From contig OY744608.1 in NCBI GenBank assembly GCA_963556255.1, positions 67,164,354-67,228,353 on the forward strand: 64,000 nucleotides of DNA, written 5' to 3'. Shown piece after piece: positions 31,420 through 42,235 of this stretch. Below the pieces are notes generated by a model. The model was not told the origin of the DNA. It saw only the letters and a program-made list of their open reading frames with translations, and ran no database searches. Positions within the stretch are counted from its first letter, which is position 1, and every line of letters starts with the position of its first letter. The DNA comes from Allolobophora icterica. Its lineage: Eukaryota > Annelida > Clitellata > Crassiclitellata > Lumbricidae. Position numbers and translations under genes: made by a program.

Positions 31420-31537
31420 GTGAAGGAAACATCTCAAGGTCAAGACGAGCTGAAGGTCAAGTTGGTTAAGCGTCGAGAGCAGCTGAAACAAGAACTGCTC
31501 GCTGCGAGAAAGCTGCTCATCACCAGCGACTGTCAAG
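31420..31537 (+). CDS. kif26: kif26 exon 16 (coiled coil)
   Basis: The exon encodes residues 1968-2007: VKETSQGQDELKVKLVKRRE, then QLKQELLAARKLLIT. Heptad-like Leu/Val spacing with many Lys, Arg and Glu suggests a coiled coil. KIF26 proteins have an ELxxELLxAKxRLM helix here. The acceptor TTTTTTTCTTTGTTCAG is strong and followed by GTGAAG. Exit phase is 1. Confidence 0.92.
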
Positions 31538-31906
31538 GTATTGGAAACTATCAACTGAAGAACTGATCATGTTTCACAATTACCTGAATGTATATCCGTA
31601 TGTATGTGTGTATGTATGAATATATTAACATTATTATATGAAGATTCATGAAGTGTAAGTTAGTATAACTAAATGCACTGCTAGCAGCAGCTCGGTTTGG
31701 TCAGATGTGTGTATGTTTGTAATGTATGCATGTTTGGATCTATTTATGTACGGGTATGTACACATGTATGTGTGCATGCATGTGGGTGTAATGTAAGTAA
31801 GAACTTTCTTCCCTAGATGAAAATTTGCATCAATTCACCAGTGAGACGCCCCCCCTCGATACCTCTTCGTGTGGCGCTATATAAATTTGTTGTGCTGTTG
31901 TCGTAG
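31538..31906 (+). other. kif26 intron 16
   Basis: The intron holds a degenerate TATGTATGTGTG region (about 31590-31795). Just before the acceptor is a GTGGCGCTATATAAATTTG repeat end (about 31860-31890), which supplies part of the branch/pyrimidine region. Confidence 0.75.
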
Positions 31907-32046
31907 GATTGGAATTTCGGAACGCAGATGATTCCTGTTCCGTCGGACAGCTGGAGAAAGAAATCAGATGTTTGGCCGAACTCGTTGCAGAGCACAAGGC
32001 GCGGATTATGATTGTTACCTGCTTCGATTCCAAAAACATCTGCTGA
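31907..32046 (+). CDS. kif26: kif26 exon 17 (C terminus and stop)
   Basis: The exon encodes residues 2007-2052: LEFRNADDSCSVGQLEKEIR, then CLAELVAEHKARIMIVTCFD and SKNIC before TGA at 32044. The MIVTCFD ending closely matches the C terminus of KIF26 proteins (MMVTCFD type), which fixes the 3' end of the gene. Confidence 0.95.
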
Positions 32047-32600
32047 ATTCGTCTGAATCTAGACAAGACTTGTTGGCTTTCCAGATGGGTTACATCGCTG
32101 CTTGACTGACTGTGTGACTGGTTTTTGACTGGTTGGCCATCTCTCTGCTTGGCTGGCTAGTTTTCTGGGCTTGCTGGTTTCTGGATGTTTAGCTGCTTGG
32201 CTGGTTTTTACTGGCTGGCCATTTCTCTGCTTGGCTGGCTGGTTCTCTGGCTGTTTGGCTGCTTGACTGGTTTTTGACTGGTTGGCCATATCTCTGCTTT
32301 ACTGGATGGTTTGGTTGTCTCTTGACAGATTGGCTATATATCTTGCTGCTTACATGTAGCTGTCTAGCTTATTATCTGGTTGGTGGGCTGTTGGGTATCA
32401 TGGCAACCTGACACTTGACTGGCTTTGTGGCATCACTGATAACTGGTTTGCTCTTGGTTGTCTGACTTGTAAATATAGTGTAATGCGTTGATGTAAAATG
32501 TAGAACCATCGGAGCACCGCACAAACGTTTCGACAAGGAGACAGACTCATTCACATGCACACAATCAAAAGAAGTCATCAAGAACCAGCATATGTACATA
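32047..32600 (+). repeat. Degenerate tandem repeat in kif26 3' region
   Basis: About 32100-32330 contains roughly two units of GACTGGTTGGCCATCTCTCT and GCTTGGCTGGCTGGTT blocks with about 120-bp spacing. This would lie in the 3' UTR. No AATAAA is seen close by, so the transcript end is unknown. Confidence 0.6.
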
Positions 32601-32687
32601 TATATATATTTGGCCTATATATATATATATGTGTATGTATATATATAATTATATATATATGTGCTTGATGTATGTGTATGTATATAT

Positions 32688-32735
<48 letters not shown>
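32590..32735. repeat. (TA)n microsatellite with TGTATG
   Basis: This is an interrupted ATATATAT tract of about 145 bp. Confidence 0.95.
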
Positions 32736-32736
<1 letters not shown>

Positions 32737-32929
32737 ATATATCAATTAACTAAGTCATTTTTTGGATTGATCAATCTGTTGTTGCATTTTGTTAATTTTT
32801 GGCACTGCAGTTTTCTTTACTAGTCTCCCGATTATTGAGAATGAAGGAAGAAATTGCTCTTGTAGCTATGAAAATGAAACTTGTAATAGAAAACTTTTCT
32901 AATTTGAAGACTATGCACTTTCTATGACT

Positions 32930-33185
32930 ATGATAGTGTAGTGGTTAGCGTGCTAGGCTGTCAATCAAGAGGTCAGGGGCTTAAATCCCACCAGGGCAGA
33001 ATTTAGCTTGAGATTTCTGCTCCACCTGCGCCCCTAGCCAACTCAACTATAATGACCGTATAACTTTGATAGGAGAGGACTGGCCACCCGTTTTCATATG
33101 CCGAGGCTAAGAAAATGAAGTCGCTAACACTTCATACCCTTGGCTACTCAAGGGTTAGCATCAGGGACTGCTGTTGTTGATGTAA
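32930..33185 (+). repeat. SINE family 2
   Basis: It has the A box TAGTGTAGTGGTTAGCGTGC, a decayed B box (GGGGCTTAAATCCCACCAGG) and the end GAGGCTAAGAAAATGAAGTC then GCTAACACTTCATACCC. Confidence 0.88.
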
Positions 33186-33239
33186 GTATTACTGTATGAT
33201 TACGTATACGTATGTATAGACACATGTCCCAACCACCCT

Positions 33240-33296
33240 CTGTTAGTGCCAGTCCAAAGCCTCGAGAAAGGAGGAGGCGACGCTAGTCACCTTTTG
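33240..33296 (+). repeat. Repeat C fragment
   Basis: GTTAGTGCCAGTCCAAAGCC and GGAGGAGGCGACGCTAGTC are followed, after the hAT insertion, by GTTTTGTTATGACAGCGTCG at 33651. Confidence 0.78.
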
Positions 33297-33648
33297 CAGA
33301 GGCGGCGATCTTATTTAACAGGTGGGGGGAACACTTGACCTGAGTCAACATGTATTTCGCCAAAAATTGTTTACCTCTTTTTATGTGCACGAAAAATGCT
33401 ATTTGCAGTAGTGCGATACAATAATAAACAGTATAATAATAAACAAAACTCGTTAATTTTTTTATTTTTTTGGCAACGGGTGGACATGTCAGCTGCCTGG
33501 TCAAGTTTCCAGTAGGCAATTGTTTAACGAAAATAGCAATCAAAATCTTTATTTAAAAATCGGGGGGACAACTGTATACTGTGTCCCCTCACAGTCAAAG
33601 GTGGAGGGGACTTGTCCCACTCGTTTCCCCCCGGAATCGCCGCCCATG
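33297..33648. mobile_element. 352-bp hAT MITE nested in Repeat C
   Basis: The ends are CAGAGGCGGCGATC and the complement of CATGGGCGGCGATT, with an inner GGGGGGAAC on both sides. The TSD is ACCTTTTG (33289-33296) against ACGTTTTG (33649-33656), one mismatch. Its left end also resembles GGCGGCGATCTTGTTTGACA inside the element at 9318-10857, so the two are related or nested. Confidence 0.87.
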
Positions 33649-34834
33649 ACGTTTTGTTATGACAGCGTCGTTAAACAGCATGCACTATCCAACGCATATT
33701 TTAGTGTCGTGCTACCTAAACAACCTTGATCCTACATGTATAGGTCCTAACCTGTCTGTGCTGGCTGGGCGTACATTCATATTAACATGCAAACATACAC
33801 CCTTACCAAGACCATGTGTTAGTTACCGAAAAAGAGCTTGAGGATCGAAAGGTTTCTAACTTTCTAGATTGCCCAAGTAGGCCCTACACGCCCCGCCGTA
33901 CACGGACGAGTGTTAATATGTTGCACACGAAACAACTGTATGACTCGAGAAATTTTAGCTTTCTGCCAACCTCCACACGCAACATCTTTTCAGTTACTTG
34001 GCAGGGGGGTTTAAAAGAAGAGGTAAGGGTTTGAACCCCAACCCCGACGACTAACCCACACTGAAAAGATGCATAAATAGGCCTATACATAATAAATGAG
34101 GATATAATCAAACAGCAACAGTCTATAGCTTATTTCTCACATTTTATTGTGCTTTTCTCTAATCTAGTGTTGAACCATAGTGTTAATTGTCCACGGTTGC
34201 GATGTGTTAACAAGTTTTGATCAATAATAAAAATGAATATGATGACAACGATGATGAACACTTGGACTAACACTAAGGGGGCAGTGGACTTGACAAATGA
34301 CCGAGGACAGTGGAGCTAATTTATTTGTACCTATCGCCGCTTTATTGCTGACGTCAGGATCTAATGATGAATAAAGTCCAGCATTAATGTGCATACATAT
34401 TCATGAGTCACGGTACTGTGGCCTAATTAAAAGCCAATAAACGTGTAGTTGAAGCCGGTCCTTTGATAACATTTACAAGAGTTGTTTGACAGTTAACCGC
34501 CAAACCTAAAACCTAGGGCTTTAAGTGGCTACGCTCGAGACGATCGTGTAGTAGGAATTATATGAGACGAAACGTCTTGAACATATTATAGGAGGAGATA
34601 GGCTCATTTGCAGTCACTGTGTGATTTTATGATTGAGCGCTCAAGTGCTACAGGTCTAAACCAGAGGTAAATTATTTTATGAGGCTAAGAAAGCTACTTA
34701 CAAGGTGCGCTAAAACGTCAAGTGTCCAAGCAAGTGTCGAGTTTAGTCATAAATATGTTGTACAGTATGGTATTGTGGCACGCCCAACAACAATAGATAA
34801 TACGCACAAGTGCACAACAAATCTGACATTTAAG
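33649..34834. other. No gene recognised
   Basis: Apart from the end of the Repeat C copy (to about 33680) this is unique sequence. Several 60-77 codon frames lack motifs and codon structure. Function unknown. Confidence 0.4.
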
Positions 34835-35163
34835 CATAGGCGTAATTTGTGGGGGGTACGAGGGGTACCCGTACCCCCACTTTTTGGACTGGGGGTACTG
34901 TACACAACTCCCCCACCTTTTTAAACAATGCCAATCAATATTTTATTATTGTGCCTTCCCAGAGAACGCAATCTCCGCCAAAAGTATGAAAGTGCTTAGA
35001 TACACAGGTAAATCGAGAGCAAAAATTAATGAGAATACTGGCAGGGAACATGTTCAAAATGGTTATCATGCGATAAACGAAAGTGGAGAAGAAATTGGTA
35101 GCCCCCACTTTTTAGACCAAGGTATTGGTACCCCTCACTTGTTAGGCTAAAGTTACGCCCCTG
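34835..35163. mobile_element. 329-bp hAT MITE
   Basis: It starts CATAGGCGTAATTTGTGG and ends with the complement of CAGGGGCGTAACTTTAGC. The exact TSD CATTTAAG is at 34827-34834 and 35164-35171. The interior GGGTACGAGGGGTACCCG and TGCCTTCCCAGAGAACGC recur at about 58257-58400. Confidence 0.94.
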
Positions 35164-35699
35164 CATTTAAGGCAATATAGCTCTTCAGGCTACACTATTC
35201 TGATTCCAATTCTGCGCCACCACACGACCACCATCATCACCAATTACCACCGTAGCACCACGGTATAAATAATTTATACTGTGGTAGCACCATGCTGTCT
35301 CATCGGCTTGACCTCCCCGGACTCTGACCTGACACCGAAATGGACAAGGCGGACATGGCTATTGCGGACTTGATTTGATATAGCGCTGTAGTTAAGCTGG
35401 TCTCCCTGACGTTGCTTTTGTGTGGCGCTGAGATATTTCGGAGATTTGCATTTACATTAGGGGGCCTACATTATGTTTGAAGCCCAAAAACTGCACGAAA
35501 TGATGGCGTTTTAAAATAAATATCTCGGCATAACGAAATTGAGAATTAGAAAGTGCAAGCACACATAGTTTAATCAGTTGCATAAACTTTGCATACATTA
35601 TTGCAAAATCGCGAATCACTACGGACCTAAACAAATTTGCTTAAACAGTGTACACAAATTTACTGAATTTTAAAATGAAGTTTTGTTTTTTCGAAAGAT
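35164..35699. other. Unique region with a 13-bp inverted repeat
   Basis: CCACGGTATAAAT then AATTTATACTGTGG forms a near-perfect hairpin at about 35257-35286. No gene is seen. It lies upstream of the promoter candidate. Confidence 0.5.
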
Positions 35700-35972
35700 G
35701 CCGCTTCGCACACCACTACAAGGTCGCCTAGTACATTAGCATTACCAAGGACGCGCATGCGCTTAATTTCATTAATATTAAGCAGCTGATGCTCCGCGCA
35801 TTAGACGCGATCAGCACATAATGTTTGCATCTGGTCGCCGCGTATCGTGAGCGAATTCTCTTTAATGGCAGACAGATTAAAGTCTCAAATGTTTTAACTC
35901 GTTTTCTTGCGCTGTTCGAATTTTTAATACGTCGTCGAAGATGCGGAGCACTATGTGGTAGTTTTATCGGAG
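35700..35972 (+). promoter_or_regulatory. Candidate promoter and non-coding first exon (NRF1-type site)
   Basis: ACGCGCATGCGCTT at 35751-35764 contains the palindrome GCGCATGCGC, the classical NRF1 binding core found in CpG-type housekeeping promoters. The surrounding 300 bases are unusually CpG-rich (GGTCGCC, GCTCCGCGCATTAGACGCG, GGTCGCCGCGTATCGTGAGC). CGGAG|GTGAGTGG at 35972-35973 is a strong donor. I infer a first exon somewhere between about 35770 and 35972, spliced to 52073. There is no TATA box. Transcription itself is not shown. Confidence 0.45.
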
Positions 35973-36459
35973 GTGAGTGGGACAATTAATAGCACTTTAT
36001 TTGCGAGCATCGGCGGTGTTTGCTCAGCCTCTTACTGGGGCAGCAGCGGCGCTGTGATGTAAGTCAGTTATATCGGTCGAGCAGAGGAGTGTTCGGTTAA
36101 AGATGCCTCGTTTCTAAACGGATGGAATATAAATGATGGCGCTGCTTTCCCATCGGGAAAAAACATATCGGATTTAATTCAGCTAACGGGTATGCTCTAG
36201 ACTTGTAAGAAATTCGATTAAAACCAGGTTTAGAATTCAAGATTTTGTTGCTGCTTATCGTGCGTTTACCCGCTTTTCAGATGTTTGGGGATAAAGTTAT
36301 TTGTATACTGGCTGAGTGCAGTTATTTTTGGAGAGGGGTGACTCGGGTGATTGAGATTCTGTAGGTGTTGTGCAAGAAATCCATGCCAAAACGAAAAGAC
36401 GGGCAACTACAGTGTTTTCCTTCTGAATTCTAGAAAGTTCTGAATTGAAGGTTTATCAT
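35973..36459. other. Possible continuation of promoter region
   Basis: This is unique, moderately GC-rich sequence with another donor-like GAT|GTAAGTCA at about 36060 and further CpGs to about 36180. It could contain alternative first exons. Nothing firm. Confidence 0.3.
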
Positions 36460-37200
36460 ACAAGATGGGGAGTTGTCGATGGTGCTGGGCTGTCAATCAA
36501 GAGGTCGGGGGTTCAAATCCCTGCCAGGGCAGAAATTTGGTTCGAGATTTCTGATCCATCTGCACCCCCTAGCCAACTCAGCTATAATGAGCACACTGAC
36601 CGTACTAGAGCTGTACCGATATCACTTTTTGCCAATTATGCCGATATCGCATTGCTGATACCAATTATGAGATGGTTATTTCATTATTTGTTTAGTCGGA
36701 ATGTTTGGTTCCGAAACATTAACCTACTATTGCAATGCAGGCACGTGCTTTGCTGCTTGTGATCACCCTGATAAAAATGGCACGTGGGTGGTTGTCAAAT
36801 GCTACAAACAAAAACTAGTTCCTTCGTTCTGTTATCTCTTTTCTTCAATTTTATGTCTAATAAAAAGTTTTAAAAACTAAATTGACGTACACTTGTAGAG
36901 ATTTAAAAAACACATTGAATTTCATCAGTAGGTGCTACTGTAAATTTTTTACATCGGCACCAATTATTTTTGCCAATACCGATTTTATACTGATTGTTCT
37001 AAGAATGGGCCCGATTATGAGTGTGGCTGATTAATCGTTACAGCTCAAAACCATACACTGTCTGTGGGAAGATGAGACAGCAAGGGAGAGGACTGGCCAC
37101 CCGCCCTCATATCCCGAGGCTAAGAAAATGAAGTCGCTACCACTGAATACCCATGGCTGCCTGAGGGCTAGCTTAAGTGATTGCTCTTTTTCTTCTTCTT
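36460..37200 (+). repeat. SINE family 2 split by a hAT element
   Basis: The head and body occupy 36460-36605 (B box GGGGGTTCAAATCCCTGCCA). The remainder resumes at 37049 with CATACACTGTC and ends at about 37195. The interruption is the element 36606-37048. Confidence 0.9.
36606..37048. mobile_element. 443-bp hAT MITE nested in SINE family 2
   Basis: It begins TAGAGCTGTACCGAT and ends with the complement of TTGAGCTGTAACGAT. The TSD is GACCGTAC against AACCATAC (two transitions). The SINE reading resumes directly, which confirms the boundaries. Confidence 0.88.
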
Positions 37201-37254
37201 CATACAAGATTAGCATTCTGTGAATGGTTGCAGAGTTTGTACATTGTGTGCTAA

Positions 37255-37345
37255 CCCATGATCATCTGCCCCAAGTACAATCATCTGCCCCAAGTATGAT
37301 CATCTGCCCAAAGTACGATCATCTGCCCCAAGTACGATCATCTGC
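37255..37345. repeat. ~19-bp tandem repeat CCCCAAGTACGATCATCTG
   Basis: About five copies occur with single-base changes. Confidence 0.93.
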
Positions 37346-37366
37346 CCCAATTACCTTGCTCTGCCA

Positions 37367-37830
37367 CTCCTTGTTCTTCACTTGGTATCTTAAGGCAACC
37401 CCTCTGACTTGACGGAGTGCTTATGAACAGTCTGGTGCCCTGCGATTAGCTTTTGAGTAGCGTTTAAGAAGTTTATGGGCTAACGATTGTGATTCTAATC
37501 TAATCTAATCTTGTTTAATCTAATTTAATCTTGCTTAATCTGATGTGTAAACCTGTATAACCACTTGTTATCTTGGGGTTGTACAACCCCTCTGACTTGA
37601 CACAGCGCTTGTGAATAAGCTGGTGCCCAATGCTTGGCTTTTGAGTAGCACTTTTTCATAATTTTCTGAGCTTACGACTACAATTTTAATCTATCTAATA
37701 TAATCTGGACATTTCTACAGCACTTGGTACCTTGGAACAACCCCTCTGACTTGATGCAGCACTTGTGAATGAGCTGGTGCTCTGTGCTTAACTTTTAAGC
37801 AGTACTTTGGAATTTATGATGTTATGATAC
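37367..37830 (+). repeat. Triplicated ~180-bp repeat
   Basis: Three units start at about 37385, 37567 and 37732. Each contains CAACCCCTCTGACTTGA, a GCTTGTGAATAAGCTGGTGC-like segment and CTTTTGAGTAGC. The units are separated by TAATCTAATC. A related segment forms the inverted repeat at 12407 and 13567. Confidence 0.88.
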
Positions 37831-37837
37831 TATTGGG

Positions 37838-38155
37838 TCCGTAGAGTAATGGATAGCATACTGGCGTGAAGAGCAGTAGGGACCAAGATCGAATCCCGTA
37901 GACCCCGTTAGGTTTATTCAGCCTTCCACTCGCTAGGTGGCAGCGGTGGTTGAATGAATAGTAGGCCGTGATTGGCGCCCTGTTGGCTGCCGTATAAACA
38001 GTTATATTCGACTCCTGTAGAACTGTTATCATGTGCTTCTACTGTGTACATATATGTAAGGCGCCCTGCGTGGCTGCCGTTTCTACTATATGTATGTTCA
38101 CTGTACAGTGCAGTGCGGTTAGCAGGCGCTTGAATAAAAAGAAAAGATTATTATT
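37838..38155 (+). repeat. SINE family 3 (tRNA-derived), reference copy
   Basis: The head is GGTCCGTAGAGTAATGGATA with a B box AAGATCGAATCCCG. The body contains CTTCCACTCGCTAGGTGGC and GGTTAGCAGGCGCTTGAATA. The tail is ATTATT followed by (TAATC)n. Confidence 0.88.
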
Positions 38156-38362
38156 TAATCCAATCTAATCTAATCTAATCAATCTGATCCAACCTTATCT
38201 AATCTAGACTTGAATCAGTGGTTGATTCCAGGTCAGAAGAATTCTGTAATCAATCCTTTACGTAGACCCAGTTGAGATTGTGCAGTGTACAGATGAACAG
38301 ATAAACGTAAACAAGTGAATTACTTCTGCCTGCTTTCTTCAGCTTTTATTTATTACAAATGC

Positions 38363-38629
38363 CAGTGCTTTTTTCAGCCGGAACGCGCTGGAACGACGTT
38401 CCGGCTCCTTTATTCAGGTACTAAAAAATAGTTTATTTGTTTTAATAATAAAAGCAATAATTTAGTTATTTTAATTTAATTTAAGTGCTTTGAACTGTTT
38501 TCAGTGTTCATTGAGACCCCACCAAACCCCCAATCCCGTTTTTCTCGGGATTTTAGCCCGTCCATAATTATTCCGTTCCGGAACCTATTGTTCCGTTCCG
38601 GAACCTTTTTTCCCAGAAAAAAAGTACTG
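38363..38629. mobile_element. 267-bp hAT MITE
   Basis: It begins CAGTGCTTTTTTCAGCCGGA and ends with the complement of CAGTACTTTTTTTCTGGG. The TSD is ACAAATGC against ACAAATAC. The interior carries repeated GTTCCGTTCCGGAACC palindromes. Confidence 0.9.
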
Positions 38630-38701
38630 ACAAATACTGAAATTGAGTGGGTTCGGATTTACAATACATCCCTTTCACGTATAAGCATCATTTTAACGTG
38701 T

Positions 38702-38990
38702 GCATCATAGTGTAGTGGTTAGCATGCTGGACGTGTCAACCGAGAGGTTGGGGGTTCAACTCCCCGCCAGGGTAGAAATTTGTTTCGAGATTTCTGCTCC
38801 ACCTGCACCCCTAGCCAACTCAGTTATGATGAGTGTGCCGACCATACACTGTTGGTGGGAAGATGAGACTGCAAGGTAGAGGACTGGCCACCCGGCTTCA
38901 TAGGCCGAGGCTGAGAAATGAAGTCGCTAACACTTCATACTCAAGACTGCCTCTCAGGCAAGCTTAAGGGACTGCTCTTCTTCTTAGTAT
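38702..38990 (+). repeat. SINE family 2
   Basis: This is a full-length copy with ATAGTGTAGTGGTTAGCATG, GGGGGTTCAACTCCCCGCCA and the end GAAGTCGCTAACACTTCATA. Confidence 0.92.
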
Positions 38991-39059
38991 TTGTGCAGTA
39001 TTGAGGAGGTTATAATTGAAATTTCGATAATGCACGACTCAAGATGTGTATCTTGAAGT

Positions 39060-39277
39060 TAGTTCAGTTCATTGGGTCGACTCAGCCTTCCACTCCATAG
39101 GAGGCAGCAGGAAAATGAACGGGTGCCTAACAGGCTGCCAAGACGTGTGTTTGATAAGATCTTGAACATTGTGCCATCTTGTTTCAATGTTTCAATGTAA
39201 CTTACTGTGGTTTGTCAGTGAACTTGTGAATAAACACGAATATATTATTATTATTATTATTATTATTATTGTTATTA

Positions 39278-39345
<68 letters not shown>
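39060..39345 (+). repeat. SINE-like element with (ATT)n tail
   Basis: CTCAGCCTTCCACTCCATAG relates it to the body of SINE family 3. It ends GTGAATAAACACGAATAT and an (ATT)n tract at 39243-39345. The head is missing. Confidence 0.75.
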
Positions 39346-39365
39346 TAGAATCTGGTTTTATCAGG

Positions 39366-39645
39366 AGGTGCTCGGTAGTCTGGTGGTTAGCGCACTGGAC
39401 TGTCAATCGAGAGTTCAGGGGTTCAAATCCCCGCCAGGGCAGAAATTTGGTTCGAGATTTCTGTTCCACTGCACCCCGGCTATGATGAGTACAGTGACAC
39501 TGTCAGTGGGAAGATGAGACGGCGAGGGAGAGGACTGGCCACCCGCCCTCATATGTCGAGGCTAAGAAAATGAAGTCGCTAACACTTCATACCCATGGCC
39601 GCCTCAGGGCTAGCTTAAGGGACTGCTCTTCTTCTTCTTTATCAG
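39366..39645 (+). repeat. SINE family 2
   Basis: This is a full-length copy with GTGCTCGGTAGTCTGGTGGT and GGGGTTCAAATCCCCGCCAG, inserted right after the (ATT)n tract. Confidence 0.92.
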
Positions 39646-39699
39646 TTTTCAGTTGTAGTGTTATTGGTGTTTGTGGTATTGTTTATTCAGGCACGCATC

Positions 39700-39955
39700 T
39701 TTGGGGATGGATAGATGAGTGCATAAGTGGGTGGGTGGGTTGGTGGATGAGTGTGCGTGGGTGGACAGATGAGTGAGTGGAGGGATGAGTGGGTGGATAT
39801 ATGAGTGGGTTGATGCTAGAACTGGTGCATTGATGGATGGATGATGAATGGATAGGTGGCTGGGATCAGGGTGGATGGGTGGGTGGGTTTGGGTGGGTTT
39901 TGTGGATGGATGTATGGATCTGGGTGGATGCATGAATTGATGAATTGGTGAAGGT
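39700..39955. repeat. Degenerate GATGAGTGGGTGG minisatellite
   Basis: GGATGGATG and GTGGGTGGG units are imperfectly repeated. Confidence 0.85.
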
Positions 39956-40059
39956 GGGAGAGGAAGTTGAGAATGATTGGATGTTTCATACTGTTGTAGG
40001 TGTTTCCGTGATACTTCAGAGTATAATTATATATGTCTCTCTCGTTTCCACGATTCGAT

Positions 40060-40133
40060 TCGTAGAAAAGAGAGCGAGAAAGAGAGAGAGGGAGTAACGG
40101 AAGAAGGGATAAAGGGAAGGACAGAGGGAGGAC

Positions 40134-40194
<61 letters not shown>

Positions 40195-40440
40195 TAACGG
40201 AATAAGGGAGGGAGGGAAGAGAGAGAGACACACAGAGAGAGAGACAGCAAGAGAGAGAGAGAGAGAGAGAGTAAGGGAGGGAGGCAGAGGGAGTAACGGA
40301 AGAAGGGAGGGATGTGAGGGAGGGAGGAAGGGAGGGAGGGAGGGAGGGAGGGAGGGAGTAACGGAAGAAGGGGAGGGGAGAGAGACAGAAAGAGAGAGAC
40401 AGACAGAGAGAGAGAGAGACAGACAGAGACAGAGATTGAG
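40060..40440. repeat. (GA)n / (GGGA)n microsatellite
   Basis: GA runs alternate with GAGGGAGG and a recurring GAGTAACGGAAGAAGGGA segment. Long ORFs on both strands are artefacts. Confidence 0.96.
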
Positions 40441-40554
40441 CTTATCAGTGCTTGATTTAGATTTCGGTCTGAAAATAACCACAGTCTGATTCTGTTTTCC
40501 GGATCAATCCAACTCACCTACCTGCCTGGCTGTCGGTCTGCCTGACTGTGTATT

Positions 40555-41020
40555 TGTCTGTCTGCCCTCTGTGGGTCAAACAGATCGACAGACATAGAGA
40601 AACAGACAGACAGGCAAGCAGACAGACAGACTGTATGTCTTCTGCTGCAGCTTGTCTCTACGTCTGCCTGTCTTACTGTCTGCCTCTTTCACTGTCTGTA
40701 TGTCTGTTTGTCTGACTGTATGTCTGTCTTTTTGTCTGTGTCTCTGATGCTGTCTGTCTGACTGTATGTCTGTTTGTCTGACTGTATGTCTGTTTATTTG
40801 TCTGTCTGTGTGTTTGTCTGACTGTATGTCTGTTTGTTTGTCTGTCTGTGTGTTTGTCTGACTGTATGTCTGTTTATTTGTCTGTCTGTGTGTTTGTCTG
40901 ACTGTATGTCTGTTTGTTTGTCTGTCTGTGTGTTTGTCTGACTGTATGTCTGTTTCTCTGACTGTATGTCTGTCTGTTTGTCTGCCTGTATGTCTGTCTG
41001 TTTGTCTGTCTGTCAGTCTG
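40555..41020. repeat. 40-bp higher-order (TGTC)n repeat
   Basis: The unit TGTCTGTTTGTTTGTCTGTC plus TGTGTGTTTGTCTGACTGTA recurs about four times between 40790 and 40960, flanked by shorter TGTC variants. Confidence 0.94.
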
Positions 41021-41280
41021 CTAGCAGTGGTTTTGCTTTCTATAATTTGCCTCTGTGGAAACACTGATTTCTTCCATTCACCCCTTCGCCAATCTCTAGC
41101 CAATGACTTCGCGAGGGGACCTGTCGTACTTCAACAGGATCTGACCTCTCATCACCTTTTGTGTTTAAGCGTTCAGGAAATTATTCTAAATGCGGCTGGT
41201 CATGTGACTTCGATCGAGTTGTTTTCTAAGTCAAGGTGAGGGCAAATCTATGATTTCCGGTTGAGGTCCTGAAGGAGAAT
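41021..41280. other. Short unique segment
   Basis: This is non-repetitive sequence with a small open frame (to about 41238) that has no recognised motif and no supported splice sites. I do not call a gene. Confidence 0.3.
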
Positions 41281-41284
41281 TACG

Positions 41285-41905
41285 TAAACATTGTAAACCC
41301 CATGCTGTAACCCATGCTGTAAACTGCATGGTGTAAACCACAAGCTGTAAACCGCATGCTGTAAGTCTCATGCTGTAAACCGTATGCTGTAGGCTGTAAG
41401 CCTCATGCTGTAAACCATATGCTGTAAACTTCATGCTGTAAACCGCATGCAGTAATCCTTGTGCTGTAAACCGCATGCTGTAAACCTCATGCCATAAGAC
41501 CCACACTTGGTCCATAAATCCTTACACTGTAATTCCATACAATATAAAGGATAAACCCAACACTTTAAACCCTAATGCTGTAAACCGCACACTGTAAGCC
41601 CCAAATCTGACCCTCTCTCTGTCGAGCCCCATGCTGTATTATTGTAAAGCCTCGTGCTGTAAATGCTGTGTGATGTGAACCCCATGGTGTAAGCCTGGGT
41701 TTGCAAGCACCATGCTATTAACGCCCCACAAGGTAAGGTCTCCTGTTGTAAATGCCCCGTAATGTACACCCTACACTATAAAGCTTCCTACTGTAGAGAC
41801 CTCGTATTGTAAACCCTGCACCTTAAGACCTAGTCCTGTAAATGCTCCATTATGTAAACCTGAACATTGTAATTTCTCACTCTGTAAATGTCCGCCGTAA
41901 AATTT
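41285..41905. repeat. Degenerate CATGCTGTAAACC array
   Basis: Dozens of TGTAAACC(G/T)CATGC variants occur with irregular spacing, becoming more diverged towards 41900. Confidence 0.88.
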
Positions 41906-41959
41906 GTACCCGTCCATTGTGAACGTCATACACATAGTTTCACGTGCCTTTCAATCACC

Positions 41960-42155
41960 AGTGAACTGCCTTGATGTATGTACGTGTGGATGTATGTTTG
42001 TATGTATGTGTGTTTACGTTTGTATGTATGTGTGTGTACGTTTGTATGTATGTGTGTGTATGTATGTATGTGTGTTTGTATGTATGTGTGTATGTTTGTA
42101 TGTATGTATGTATGTGTATGTTTGTATGTATGTGTGTGTATGTTTGTATGTCTCT
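41960..42155. repeat. (TATG)n microsatellite
   Basis: TATGTATGTGTG and TACGTTTG variants yield Cys/Tyr/Val-rich artefact ORFs. Confidence 0.96.
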
Positions 42156-42235
42156 GGCTATTTGCATGGCACCTTTTATGAGCCCCACAAAGGCGCTTTA
42201 TGTGGCAGTCTAACAGGTCAATGGATGTTATTGTT

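Larger units (their letters stand above)
2208..32046 (+). other. kif26: kif26-like gene (divergent kinesin), 17 coding exons
   Basis: This entry spans the whole coding region; exons are listed separately. The joined frame gives about 2,052 residues and every donor/acceptor pair keeps phase. The motor block (about residues 599-947) matches the KIF26 family in order: a VRVIV beta-1 strand, a P-loop GHGRVGKT followed by FTMFG, a GIIPSAIAWLYRLI helix, HFFFTINVYHYRM, HFVDLGSC, HVPFGQWKLPQLL and ELAANIV. KIF26 proteins are known as microtubule-binding kinesins with little or no ATPase activity, acting in cell migration, axon guidance and Ror/Wnt5a or GRB2-linked signalling. That role is family knowledge, not seen here. 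The tail has TIIYLGN and SSGYESM motifs typical of KIF26. Introns are packed with SINEs, hAT elements and satellites. The start exon is the least certain part. I saw no convincing polyadenylation signal close to the stop. Confidence 0.93.
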
